A DNA stretch of 64,000 nt from Spongiivirga citrea (GTDB taxonomy: Bacteria > Bacteroidota > Bacteroidia > Flavobacteriales > Flavobacteriaceae): the NCBI RefSeq assembly GCF_010671565.1, contig NZ_JAABOQ010000009.1, forward strand, positions 1 to 64,000, read 5' to 3'. Position 1 is the first letter of the stretch; each line of letters begins with the position of its first letter. This document shows, piece by piece, positions 52,716 through 60,402 of the stretch. The notes under the pieces are model-generated. The model searched no databases. It worked only from the letters and a program-made list of their open reading frames with translations, and had not been told where the DNA came from. A program made the position numbers and the translations under genes.

Positions 52716-53462
52716 TCACTTCTCCCAACTCATAGGCTCATTCAAAAGCTTCATCACCTCAGCATCGTTTTCAAACTTTTTAAACGGATCGCCTTTCAAC
52801 ATTTTATAAGGATTGTATCCCATTTTTATCATCACTTCATTGCGATAATCATTTACCATTCTATACAATGAGAATTTACCTCTTTTAGGATTAGCCTTGT
52901 AATATTCTAAAAGCATCGGACTTATTTCCTTTCTTGCCGCTAATGATTTTATGACATCGTCTCGTGTCATTTCATCCATACCCGGAGCGTTTTTTAGTTG
53001 TTCAAACCGATCGTTATTTAAAAGGTTCATCGTTTGAAGTTCGGCCCATGCTTTTACTGGTTCTGTTTTATATGTTTCCAAAAGCACCTTTTCATCTTCG
53101 CCTTGTGTGACTGGACTTATTTTTAAAACTGAATTATTCTCAGCAAGCTCCAACTTCGCTACCCTTTTCCGTTTCCAGCCCGGCCTTGTCATCAGATAGT
53201 AATCATCAGATAGTTTCCTAATATAAGTAGTGTCTATTTCGGGTGTATCTGACTCAAAATTAGGATCGCTCGTCGTGTTAATCCATAAGGTATCCTTTAT
53301 TACCGATTCCCTTATTTGAAAATTTGCATTGTAGGTGTACCAAGCACCGTTGATTGAAGTCGCTGTGCTATCAACTGGTTTTTCATTTGTTTTTTGAGCT
53401 TGACAGCTGGTTACCGCTAATAGCATTATTGCGGCCATTAAAAAGTTGTTTCTAAAATTCAT
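52716..53462 (-). CDS. Exported lipoprotein of unknown function, end of the propeller operon
   Basis: The 248-residue protein has a lipoprotein signal with Cys20 (LLAVTSCQAQKT). The N-terminal half (about 35-135) is predicted beta structure with AWYTYNANFQIRES and PEIDTTYIRKLSDDYYLMTRPGW spread over residues 75-97. The C-terminal half is helical, with AWAELQTMNLLNNDRFEQLK, ISPMLLEYYKANPKRGKFSLY and MGYNPYKMLKGDPFKKFE. I recognise no family. It is the last of four minus-strand genes (56977 to 52716) with gaps of 12-28 bases, and so may belong to the proposed ECF regulon. Confidence 0.7.
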   Translation of the reverse strand: MNFRNNFLMAAIMLLAVTSCQAQKTNEKPVDSTATSINGAWYTYNANFQIRESVIKDTLWINTTSDPNFESDTPEIDTTYIRKLSDDYYLMTRPGWKRKRVAKLELAENNSVLKISPVTQGEDEKVLLETYKTEPVKAWAELQTMNLLNNDRFEQLKNAPGMDEMTRDDVIKSLAARKEISPMLLEYYKANPKRGKFSLYRMVNDYRNEVMIKMGYNPYKMLKGDPFKKFENDAEVMKLLNEPMSWEK

Positions 53463-53474
53463 TGTTATAATTGT

Positions 53475-53987
53475 TTATCGTGTTGGACGTTTTCTTAGTG
53501 CGAAGTAAAATTCAAGCGGATTAATAGCTCCTTTAAATCCTTTAGGTACAGCCATTAATGAAACTTGATATTCTCCGGCTGGCATTAAACCTACTTCATC
53601 AGGATATTTAGCTTGACCAATATCTGAGAGAATGCCAATAAAATCAAAACTCTCAGCACCTATTAGCATCTCTCCTGGAAAATATGGGATTGGTTTCGAG
53701 CGAATAATGCGTTCGATTAATTTTCCGTCCTTTTGTACTTCTGTTATAAAGTCGAAAAACACGATAGTCTCTTTATATACATTCGGCTTAACATCATCGG
53801 TTTTAAAAGTAAAGCCTAGTTGATATGTTCCTGTTTTAAACTCTTTAAATAATTGTACTGCCGAGTTAGTTTCCAGTGTAAGTTCAGCCTTACTTTTGTT
53901 GTTCAACATTATATTTCCAGCTACTGATTGTGCACTTAATGCAACACTTATAAGCATAGCCATGCAAAGTAGTATTCCTTTTTTCAT
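53475..53987 (-). CDS. Small exported protein of unknown function
   Basis: The 170-residue protein starts at ATG 53987, which gives a clean signal peptide KKGILLCMAMLISVALSAQ. The earlier in-frame start overlaps the upstream gene. The mature part is all-beta: NSAVQLFKEFKTGTYQLGFTF, TIVFFDFITEVQKDGK, KPIPYFPGEMLIGAESF, and GEYQVSLMAVPKGFKGAINP near the end. That fits a single immunoglobulin-like sandwich. No family is recognised. It is the third gene of the propeller operon, 13 bases from the lipoprotein gene that follows. Confidence 0.7.
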   Translation of the reverse strand: MKKGILLCMAMLISVALSAQSVAGNIMLNNKSKAELTLETNSAVQLFKEFKTGTYQLGFTFKTDDVKPNVYKETIVFFDFITEVQKDGKLIERIIRSKPIPYFPGEMLIGAESFDFIGILSDIGQAKYPDEVGLMPAGEYQVSLMAVPKGFKGAINPLEFYFALRKRPTR

Positions 53988-54000
53988 TTTTTCTGTGTTT

Positions 54001-55467
54001 TTAATCAATTAATTCAATTTTATATCGCAGTTTAGGTTTTGTATGCCGGTTAGATGCTCCCCAGGCTGTTGACTTTTTACTGCCTTTAACTTCTAAATAG
54101 GCAACGGGTTTGTTATTAAAAAGAGTAAGGTTCGTTTCTTTAAATCCACGTCCCATATCATAGTATATTGTAGTACCATTTACTAGAGCACCACCATGTC
54201 GATAATTTGAAGAGGTAACATTTACCCTTCTGCTAACCCTGTATTTCTGCAAGATTTTTGTTCCATCTAAATATTTAAGGATTTCAATAAGATTTAACTT
54301 ATCTTTTATGTTGATGATATTGATTGTTTGATTAGAAACCTCATCTACTTTGATATCAACCAAAAACTGTTGTGCGTTGTTTTGGTTTACCTTCGAGCTA
54401 ATCTCAAATACGCCCGAATTATTTATCGCAACTGCTGTTTTTTCCTTGGTATGCAATTGTACCGCAGCGTGATTGCGCGAGTTCCTGTTTTGCGATATAT
54501 ATAAGGAATTGGGTGCTCCAAGACCTTGAATTAATCTAGCAATGCGATTTAATTTTCTGTCCTCCATTGGGATATTTCGATTATTAACTTTTATTGTTGG
54601 CTTAAATGAAATCATATAATCATCTTTTTTATCATTGTCCCAGGCCTGCTCACAATAAATGTGTTCTAATGTGATTTTCAGTTTATAATCTTTATTTCCA
54701 GAGGATTCCCAATAGTCATAAACTGCCCCGTTAATATCGTTGCTATAAATTTTCTTGTTAAAAGCTACTGCCCAGATCATGTTGTTATGAACAGATAGGT
54801 ATTTAAAGTCATTTCTAGTTCCCTTAACCAAATCCCAATCATATCGATGTGTATTCCACTTAAATATGCGTTTAGAAATACCAATGCAATACAGATTTTT
54901 GGTTTTATGATCATAAGCAATATCTAATGCTTTCCCCGGTAACTTTGTTCCCTGGTTTGAACCGTGATACAACCAAATGGAATTATCGTTTTTTACGGTA
55001 TAAAAATTGATGCCATCTGTCAATGCAATTCGTTTATTATTCGTTCCTCCCTTGTATGCACGCTTTAAATAATTGTTGTACCTGAAGTATAGATTGCCAT
55101 CTGGTTTCACCACCCATAATGCATTTTTGCTAGCCAAACTAACATCCTTGTATTTTTGACTTTGTAAATAATCCAATAACAAATCATGAGGATGTTGATT
55201 AGCGTATGACCCCACATTTTTATTTTGATAAGGGCTATTAGTGCGAGATACTCCTTTACCGCCTACTCCGTTTGTTCCATAAAAACGAACAAATCGTTTC
55301 TCTTTTACATTAAATATGAATTGATTACCCGAATTACCAATTACAAAGACCCTACCTGTTTTGTCAAGTGAAATTTCTTTTCCTAAGCCACCAGCTTCTT
55401 TAAAACTTTGTGCTTGAATAAGGCATGCCAGCAGCATGCACCATAGTGTTATATATCGTGTTTTCAT
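54001..55467 (-). CDS. Exported tectonin-like propeller protein with unknown C-terminal domain (paralog 2)
   Basis: The 488-residue protein has a signal peptide (to IQAQ, residue 20). Residues 20-265 contain about six short blades, with EISLDKTGRVFVIGNSG, LWVVKPDGNLYFR, DNSIWLYHGSNQGTKLPG, ALDIAYDHKTKNLYCIG and RIFKWNTHRYDWDLVKGTR. This resembles tectonin-type beta-propellers, which bind glycans in other organisms. From about residue 275 comes a second domain starting YKLKITLEHIYCEQAWDNDKKDDY and ending RYKIELID. It has no match I know. The neighbouring protein at 55496 shares the full layout, so the two arose by duplication. A surface or periplasmic glycan-binding role is inferred from the propeller only. 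Confidence 0.78.
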   Translation of the reverse strand: MKTRYITLWCMLLACLIQAQSFKEAGGLGKEISLDKTGRVFVIGNSGNQFIFNVKEKRFVRFYGTNGVGGKGVSRTNSPYQNKNVGSYANQHPHDLLLDYLQSQKYKDVSLASKNALWVVKPDGNLYFRYNNYLKRAYKGGTNNKRIALTDGINFYTVKNDNSIWLYHGSNQGTKLPGKALDIAYDHKTKNLYCIGISKRIFKWNTHRYDWDLVKGTRNDFKYLSVHNNMIWAVAFNKKIYSNDINGAVYDYWESSGNKDYKLKITLEHIYCEQAWDNDKKDDYMISFKPTIKVNNRNIPMEDRKLNRIARLIQGLGAPNSLYISQNRNSRNHAAVQLHTKEKTAVAINNSGVFEISSKVNQNNAQQFLVDIKVDEVSNQTINIINIKDKLNLIEILKYLDGTKILQKYRVSRRVNVTSSNYRHGGALVNGTTIYYDMGRGFKETNLTLFNNKPVAYLEVKGSKKSTAWGASNRHTKPKLRYKIELID

Positions 55468-55495
55468 TTTGCTTTATATTTTTTATTGAATGATT

Positions 55496-56977
55496 TTAAT
55501 CTACTAGTTCTATTGTGTAGTTTACTGTTGCCCTTGATACAATGTCCGCCCACAAACCGAAACCCTTGCCTTTAGTATTTCCATTAAAATTGTCTTTTAT
55601 TATAGGGGTTCCATTTTGCTGAGAAAGTAATAATGATTGATATCCGTTTCCCATTTCATGTTTGAATACATAATTTGATCCTACTTTAATACTTTCATTT
55701 GGGGATTTGGAAAACTTCTTCACTGTTTTATTACCTGCGAGATAATCAATAATGTTTTTTAGATTTAGTTTTACATTTTTTTGCATAACTCGTTCTATGT
55801 TCTTTGATACTTCATCAACAACAACGTTTAAGGTAAAATCGACTCTAGAATCGGTCAAAGCAGTATTTTTAGGAATCTTAAATATCCCTGAATTATTAAT
55901 ATCTAATCTTCTATTATTTTCAACATGAAGTTGAACCTGAGCGTGGTCTTTAGCCCCTTTTTTACGATGCACATATAATGCCGTTTGAGGGCCATATTCT
56001 TCAATCTGTTTTTTTATCCGCGTATATTTTTTATTCTGCATAGAGTAATTCCTAGTGCCTATTTTTAATGATGGCACAAACTTTAATAAATAATCATCTT
56101 TTTTATCACTATCCCAGGCATTATCACACACAATTGAATTTAGAGTGATTTTAAGTTTATAATATGAAGTATTGTTTACAACTACCTTTGTAGAAGTGTT
56201 AGCGGTATTATAAATATCATTTCGAGTAGTTGTACACCAAATAATACCGCTATTAACCGCAAAACTTTTTATATCATTTCGGGTATTTTTCACTAAATCC
56301 CAGTTGTTTTTGCCAGGATTCCAAACAAAAATACGTTTAGAGGTACCGAGCACGTATAACTTTTTTTGCACATGATCATAAGCAATATCGGTTGCGCTAC
56401 CAGGTAATTTTTGTGATCGCCCGTTATAGTATTCCCAAATAGTATTATCGTTTTTTAAGGTAAACACCTTACCTGAATTGTTAGAACAAACTTTTTTATT
56501 GGACTTGCCAGCAATTGAAAGCACTTGCGGCATCAAATTTGAAAAACTTGTGTTAAATTGACCAGAACTATTTATTCTAAAAACCTTGCGTTTATAAATA
56601 CTGCCATTTGCGCCTACGACCCAGAAATTATCACTGTTAGCGTAATAAAGGTCCTTTAATAACATGTTGCCAATAGCTGATTCACGATTTGTGTCCTGCG
56701 AATCACTACGAAACAGTTTTCCATCATTTTTTATAAAATAATTAAAGTTGCTCGATGCAGCTAATGCTTTCGCTTTTCTGCTCGCTACAGTATGCAACTT
56801 AAATCTATTTTCTTTCCTGTTAAACTTGAACAATTGCTTTGAAGTGCCTACCACAAAAACATCTCCCTTAGTGTTCATGCTTATGTCCGTTGCCTGCCCT
56901 TGGGCCTTTGTAAAGGTTTGAGCATTCATATAGGTCGCCATAATTAACAACAATCCTAAAATTCTAATTCTCTTCAT
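55496..56977 (-). CDS. Exported tectonin-like propeller protein with unknown C-terminal domain (paralog 1)
   Basis: The 493-residue protein has a signal peptide (to MNAQ, residue 19) and the same order as its neighbour: a propeller (20-265: DISMNTKGDVFVVGTSKQLFKF, FWVVGANGSIYKRKV, NDNTIWEYYNGRSQKLPG, ATDIAYDHVQKKLYVLG, RIFVWNPGKNNWDLVKNTR). A second domain starts YKLKITLNSIVCDNAWDSD and continues KKDDYLLKFVPSLKIG, ending VNYTIELVD. It is first in an operon of four exported proteins. It is preceded at 56995-57038 by the promoter blocks AAATGTTAACCT and CTCACTAAA, shared with the DUF4412 operon. The gap to the paralog is 28 bases. The function is unknown. Confidence 0.78.
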   Translation of the reverse strand: MKRIRILGLLLIMATYMNAQTFTKAQGQATDISMNTKGDVFVVGTSKQLFKFNRKENRFKLHTVASRKAKALAASSNFNYFIKNDGKLFRSDSQDTNRESAIGNMLLKDLYYANSDNFWVVGANGSIYKRKVFRINSSGQFNTSFSNLMPQVLSIAGKSNKKVCSNNSGKVFTLKNDNTIWEYYNGRSQKLPGSATDIAYDHVQKKLYVLGTSKRIFVWNPGKNNWDLVKNTRNDIKSFAVNSGIIWCTTTRNDIYNTANTSTKVVVNNTSYYKLKITLNSIVCDNAWDSDKKDDYLLKFVPSLKIGTRNYSMQNKKYTRIKKQIEEYGPQTALYVHRKKGAKDHAQVQLHVENNRRLDINNSGIFKIPKNTALTDSRVDFTLNVVVDEVSKNIERVMQKNVKLNLKNIIDYLAGNKTVKKFSKSPNESIKVGSNYVFKHEMGNGYQSLLLSQQNGTPIIKDNFNGNTKGKGFGLWADIVSRATVNYTIELVD

Positions 56978-56994
56978 TTCTGTTTAGATTAATA

Positions 56995-57038
56995 CGTTTA
57001 CTATTTAGTGAGGTGCATTACTCGATAGGTTAACATTT
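56995..57038 (-). promoter_or_regulatory. Putative ECF-sigma promoter of the propeller operon
   Basis: On the minus strand AAATGTTAACCT (57038-57027), 14 bases, CTCACTAAA (57012-57004), then AAACG. The same blocks with the same 14-base spacer precede the gene at 59014. The first block begins 50 bases before the ATG at 56977, where a -35 element with a 20-nt leader would lie. It is unlike TAnnTTTG. Confidence 0.75.
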
Positions 57039-57064
57039 GGAGCGGAAATTTTTGACTAAAAAAG

Positions 57065-57101
57065 AAAAACCCTTACTTAACAGGGTCTAGCAAGGGTTTT
57101 T
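57065..57101. terminator. Terminator of the DUF4412 operon
   Basis: The stem AAAAACCCTT (57065-57074) / AAGGGTTTTT (57092-57101), 10 bp perfect with a 17-base loop, has T-tracts in both directions. It lies 22 bases after the stop at 57123. Confidence 0.85.
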
Positions 57102-57122
57102 AACAGAATAAATAAAAGCTAA

Positions 57123-57488
57123 TCAACCAATGTTCTTAAACCATTCTTCGTATTTCTTGCCAAGAATAGGCACTGGCTTTGTTTTCTCATTAACAGCATT
57201 TACCAATCCCATAATCCACATATATAATAAGACGAAAATGCCCAGAATATTGATAATCCATCCCAGGATTGGGATAATACCAATTATTCCTAAAGCAAGT
57301 CCGGTTGCCGCCATGCCAAGTGATTGTCTAATGTGATAAGTAGCAAACACATCCTTTTTATCATTATTCATCACAAATGCGATTATTAAGCCGATAATGG
57401 TGATGTATGAAATAACAGCTATGTTTTTACCCTCTTTGCTGACCAGATTTGTTTCTGGATTAATGTCTATTGTTTTTGTTGTTTCCAT
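57123..57488 (-). CDS. Small membrane protein, DUF4870/Tic20-like
   Basis: The 121-residue protein has three or four membrane segments: VISYITIIGLIIAFVM, SLGMAATGLALGIIGIIPI and INILGIFVLLYMWIMGLVNA. The conserved FATYHIRQSLG lies between the first and second. This is the DUF4870-like pattern, a small family with resemblance to the Tic20 transport component; the function is not established. It ends KKYEEWFKNIG, as usual for the family. It is the last gene of the DUF4412 operon, 33 bases behind the preceding lipoprotein gene. Confidence 0.8.
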   Translation of the reverse strand: METTKTIDINPETNLVSKEGKNIAVISYITIIGLIIAFVMNNDKKDVFATYHIRQSLGMAATGLALGIIGIIPILGWIINILGIFVLLYMWIMGLVNAVNEKTKPVPILGKKYEEWFKNIG

Positions 57489-57521
57489 GATTCTTATATT
57501 CTTATTTAATTGTTACTAATT

Positions 57522-58136
57522 TTAATTTTCTAGTTTGTTTAATTGCATTTTTTTGACTGCACCCCACGTTTCATCAACATCCATATTATTACTATTTACT
57601 GTTACTATAAAGCGTTTGTTGTAAATAAACATCAGCTGAGTGCCATTGCGTTTTTTGTAGTAGGTTTGCTTGGCTTTAATACCATTTACTGTTACTGTTT
57701 GTAGGTGTTTCCGCTCGTCTTCTACTTCGGTTTCGAAATTGCCTAAAAGCCCATAACCTGGCACCATGGCACTCCCTGTGGGTCCAGCGCCATCCATTAT
57801 CGTAATGTTTATTTTCTTTTTACGGTCATCGCCCATATACGTGCCTTCAATCATGCTTATTTTCATATAGGCACCTTGCCCTATTTTAAATCCGGTTCGA
57901 TTTAAATTGCCTACACTTTCGGGCAACCACGCTTTTAATTGTTCATTGGTAACTGGGGTGAGCTTTTGTAAACGTTCAATCTCTTTTTGCATGCTAGTAA
58001 CATCTTTTGCATACGATGTTGTTGCAGACACTACCTGTTTTGCATCCTTAATGTTCTTTTTTGCCTCTTCGGTGCAGGCTACTGCAAATAATAATACTCC
58101 TACTACGTATGCGATAATCTTAAATCGTGTTTTCAT
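57522..58136 (-). CDS. Lipoprotein of unknown function in the DUF4412 operon
   Basis: The 204-residue protein has a lipoprotein signal with Cys21 (LLFAVACTEEAK). Residues 25-62 are a helical, possibly coiled-coil stretch (KDAKQVVSATTSYAKDVTS, MQKEIERLQKL). The remainder is beta structure with LPESVGNLNRTGFKIGQGAY, INITIMDGAGPTG and NKRFIVTVNSNNMD. The domain recalls proteins that measure or bind hydrophobic ligands in the envelope, but I recognise no family. It follows the DUF4412 gene by 20 bases and should be co-transcribed from the promoter at 59032. Confidence 0.72.
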   Translation of the reverse strand: MKTRFKIIAYVVGVLLFAVACTEEAKKNIKDAKQVVSATTSYAKDVTSMQKEIERLQKLTPVTNEQLKAWLPESVGNLNRTGFKIGQGAYMKISMIEGTYMGDDRKKKINITIMDGAGPTGSAMVPGYGLLGNFETEVEDERKHLQTVTVNGIKAKQTYYKKRNGTQLMFIYNKRFIVTVNSNNMDVDETWGAVKKMQLNKLEN

Positions 58137-58156
58137 AATTTCCAGGTGTTAGTTTA

Positions 58157-59014
58157 TTACTCCTGCATTGTTGGCAGCTTCATAAATTCGTACTCACTTA
58201 CATTGATTGTTGTTGGTGTATTTTCTAGAGCAATACAGGTCATTTTAGCGCTGAACTTTTTCTTCTTTTTATTCACCATATTCATTTCCATGACAATACT
58301 GGAATCTGCTTTTTCTAGCCATTTAGGATCAAACCCTTTTGGCATTTTTTTAGGCTGACCTCCATAAACCTGATTAAAACTTACCGGAGCATCCATCGCT
58401 ACATACATCGTCATTTTCATGTCATCGTTTTCCATTAAAAAGCCCTGACATTCATAGCCCAAAATTTCCTTTGTTCCGATTTTTTTAAATGTATAATCCT
58501 GAATTTCCGTTTCAGCTTCCAACTCTTCAATATCAAACTCATCATCATTTGACAGTGATATAATATGACCCGCCTTGCTTCCTGAAGCTTCCATAAACAT
58601 GGTCATTACATTCAACCCGATATCGTGTACCATTAGAACATTGCCAGCCATCGATTTCTTTGGCATCACAGCTCTCGAAGCAAAATAAGTTGCGTCTGGT
58701 TTTAAATAATAGACCATATTAAACGTGCCTTGTTTGGCTTGCATTTTTAAAGTATACTTCCATTCAAATTCATAAGTTTCAGGAAGAATTGCAGGATCCA
58801 TACTCGACTTACTAAAATCAAAATCGAATAGCTTATCCATTCCTTTTCCGATTTTCTCAGCAGCGATTTCTTCTGTTTTTTGCATGACGGCTTCTTCGGC
58901 AGCTTGCTTTGCGCGCTCCTTTAATTTTTTAAAGAACTGGGCTTCTGTCGTTTGAAATCCTCCTAAAAATGCTACAATAAGCAGGATGATTAGGTTCGTT
59001 GTAGTTGTTTTCAT
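58157..59014 (-). CDS. Exported DUF4412 protein
   Basis: The 285-residue protein has a signal peptide ending TTEAQ (residue 26), then a charged helix FFKKLKERAKQAAEEAVMQ. The DUF4412 beta domain (about 75-280) has YEFEWKYTLKMQAKQG, KIGTKEILGYECQGFLMEND and MYVAMDAPV. Met and Asp richness (MVHDIGLNVMTMFMEASG) is usual for this family, which occurs in Bacteroidota envelopes without a known role. The fold may resemble LolA-like half barrels. It is the first gene of a three-gene operon that is divergent from the ECF sigma factor gene; the promoter at 59032-59074 lies in the 79-base gap. Confidence 0.8.
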   Translation of the reverse strand: MKTTTTNLIILLIVAFLGGFQTTEAQFFKKLKERAKQAAEEAVMQKTEEIAAEKIGKGMDKLFDFDFSKSSMDPAILPETYEFEWKYTLKMQAKQGTFNMVYYLKPDATYFASRAVMPKKSMAGNVLMVHDIGLNVMTMFMEASGSKAGHIISLSNDDEFDIEELEAETEIQDYTFKKIGTKEILGYECQGFLMENDDMKMTMYVAMDAPVSFNQVYGGQPKKMPKGFDPKWLEKADSSIVMEMNMVNKKKKKFSAKMTCIALENTPTTINVSEYEFMKLPTMQE

Positions 59015-59031
59015 TGTAATTTGCTTTTATC

Positions 59032-59074
59032 CGTTTATCTTTAGTGAGCGGAACAATTCAAGAGGTTAACATTT
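59032..59074 (-). promoter_or_regulatory. Putative ECF-sigma promoter of the DUF4412 operon
   Basis: On the minus strand AAATGTTAACCT (59074-59063), 14 bases, CTCACTAAA (59048-59040), then AAACG. The blocks are the same as in the copy at 56995. It begins in the 79-base space between the sigma gene and the DUF4412 gene. The plus strand of the same region has GGAACA at 59050 and CTCATAATT at 59077, which could in turn serve the sigma gene. Confidence 0.75.
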
Positions 59075-59093
59075 TCCTCATAATTATTTTTAC

Positions 59094-59636
59094 ATGAACA
59101 AAAAGGAAGTCGATATTCTTCGGTCAGATGATCGGTTAGGAATTAAATCGCTTTACAATGCACATCGTGCTGCCTTCCTAAATTTTGGAAAACGCTATGG
59201 TCTCGACCAGGATCAATTGGCTGATGTATATCAAGAGGCTTTTCTCGCCTTAAGAAAACATGCAGTTAGTGGAAAGCTTGCAGAGGTTAAAAGCGGACTA
59301 AAAACCTATCTTTTTGGTATTGGTAAATACCTCATTTTCGATTTACTTAAAAAAGAAAAAAAGCATACCGAATACGACAGCAATCTTCATTCAAATACCG
59401 ATGATTATGAAGAAACAATCATTTCAGAAACTCCAGAACTTACTAAGGAGCAGCAACTACTTCGTACTTATTTTAAAGAACTCGGAAAAAAATGTCGGCA
59501 GGTGTTAACCTTTTTCTATTATAGAGGACTAAGTATTGAAGAAATTGTGCAACAAGGAGGTTATGAAAATGCGAATACAGTAAAAGCGCAGAAATCTCGT
59601 TGTTTAAAAACCCTCAAACAATTGATTAAAAGCTAG
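59094..59636 (+). CDS. ECF-type RNA polymerase sigma factor
   Basis: The 180-residue protein has sigma region 2 (about 15-95: LYNAHRAAFLNFGKRYGLDQ, QLADVYQEAFLALRKHA, GLKTYLFGIGKYLIFDLLKK). A linker follows, then region 4 (about 115-178: LTKEQQLLRTYFKELGKKCRQVLTFFYYRGLSIEEIVQQ running over 37 residues, with ANTVKAQKSRCLKTL as the recognition helix). It directs RNA polymerase to a special set of promoters. The divergent DUF4412 operon and the propeller operon share a promoter that I propose as its target. The next gene, nine bases downstream, encodes a membrane protein that may act as its anti-sigma factor. Confidence 0.93.
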   Translation: MNKKEVDILRSDDRLGIKSLYNAHRAAFLNFGKRYGLDQDQLADVYQEAFLALRKHAVSGKLAEVKSGLKTYLFGIGKYLIFDLLKKEKKHTEYDSNLHSNTDDYEETIISETPELTKEQQLLRTYFKELGKKCRQVLTFFYYRGLSIEEIVQQGGYENANTVKAQKSRCLKTLKQLIKS

Positions 59637-59644
59637 CCCGAGTT

Positions 59645-60373
59645 ATGAAGAAAGATAAACTAATAGAAAAATATCTTCAGAATACGCTCAATACCGAAGA
59701 GCGAATTGAATTTGATACGCTATTGCAAAACGATGCTGAATTTAAAGAAGAAGTCTCGTTTCACGACAATTTAAAACGTGTGACTGAAGAAGATCACGAT
59801 GATGAGTTTAGATCAATGTTGTCTGATTTTGAAGCAGAGCATCAACCAAGAAAAGTTTTTAAACTACAACAATACTCAAAATGGTTGGTTGCCGCTTCGG
59901 TTATTTTAATAGCAGGACTTACCTATGTCCTAACCTTAAGCAATCCGACTTCGCAAGAATTATTTGCTGCTAACTTTCAACCTTATGAAAACGTAGTGCA
60001 TCCTATTGTTCGTGGCACCGAAGAGCAGGATCAAAAAACCAAGGCATTTATCGCCTACGAAACTGGCGATTATAAACTAGCTGTTTCTCTATTTTCTGAT
60101 TTATATGAAAAAGATAAGCAGCCATACTACTTATTTTACAAGGCAAATGCACTATTAAAATTAGAAAAAGCGAACGAAGCGATTCCTTTGTTAAAAGAAC
60201 ATTTGAAAACAAGAGATACTCTTAAAGAAAAATCGGCTTGGTATTTGGCTTTAGCCTATTTAAAAATTGATGATAAAAAGAGTGCTCAACTCTTATTAGA
60301 AGACATCATCAAATCAAAAAAATACAAAGCATCGGAGGCTGAAAAGCTATTGGGGAAATTTGAGAAGGATTAA
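59645..60373 (+). CDS. Membrane protein with TPR repeats, probable anti-sigma partner
   Basis: The 242-residue protein has a helical N-terminal cytoplasmic part (DKLIEKYLQNTLNTEERIEF, DNLKRVTEEDHDDEFRSML), one membrane segment (about 80-98: WLVAASVILIAGLTYVL) and a periplasmic part with three TPR-like repeats (about 135-240: AFIAYETGDYKLAVSLFSDL, PYYLFYKANALLKLEKANEA, SAWYLALAYLKIDDKKSAQ). The N-terminal segment resembles the short sigma-binding domains of Bacteroidota anti-sigma factors, and the gene directly follows the sigma gene. I infer that it holds the sigma factor at the membrane and that TPR contacts in the periplasm release it, perhaps through the CHAT proteins. The gene ends 29 bases from the convergent CHAT gene. 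Confidence 0.75.
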   Translation: MKKDKLIEKYLQNTLNTEERIEFDTLLQNDAEFKEEVSFHDNLKRVTEEDHDDEFRSMLSDFEAEHQPRKVFKLQQYSKWLVAASVILIAGLTYVLTLSNPTSQELFAANFQPYENVVHPIVRGTEEQDQKTKAFIAYETGDYKLAVSLFSDLYEKDKQPYYLFYKANALLKLEKANEAIPLLKEHLKTRDTLKEKSAWYLALAYLKIDDKKSAQLLLEDIIKSKKYKASEAEKLLGKFEKD

Positions 60374-60402
60374 CTTGAGATATTAAAGAATAAAGGGGGT
60401 TA

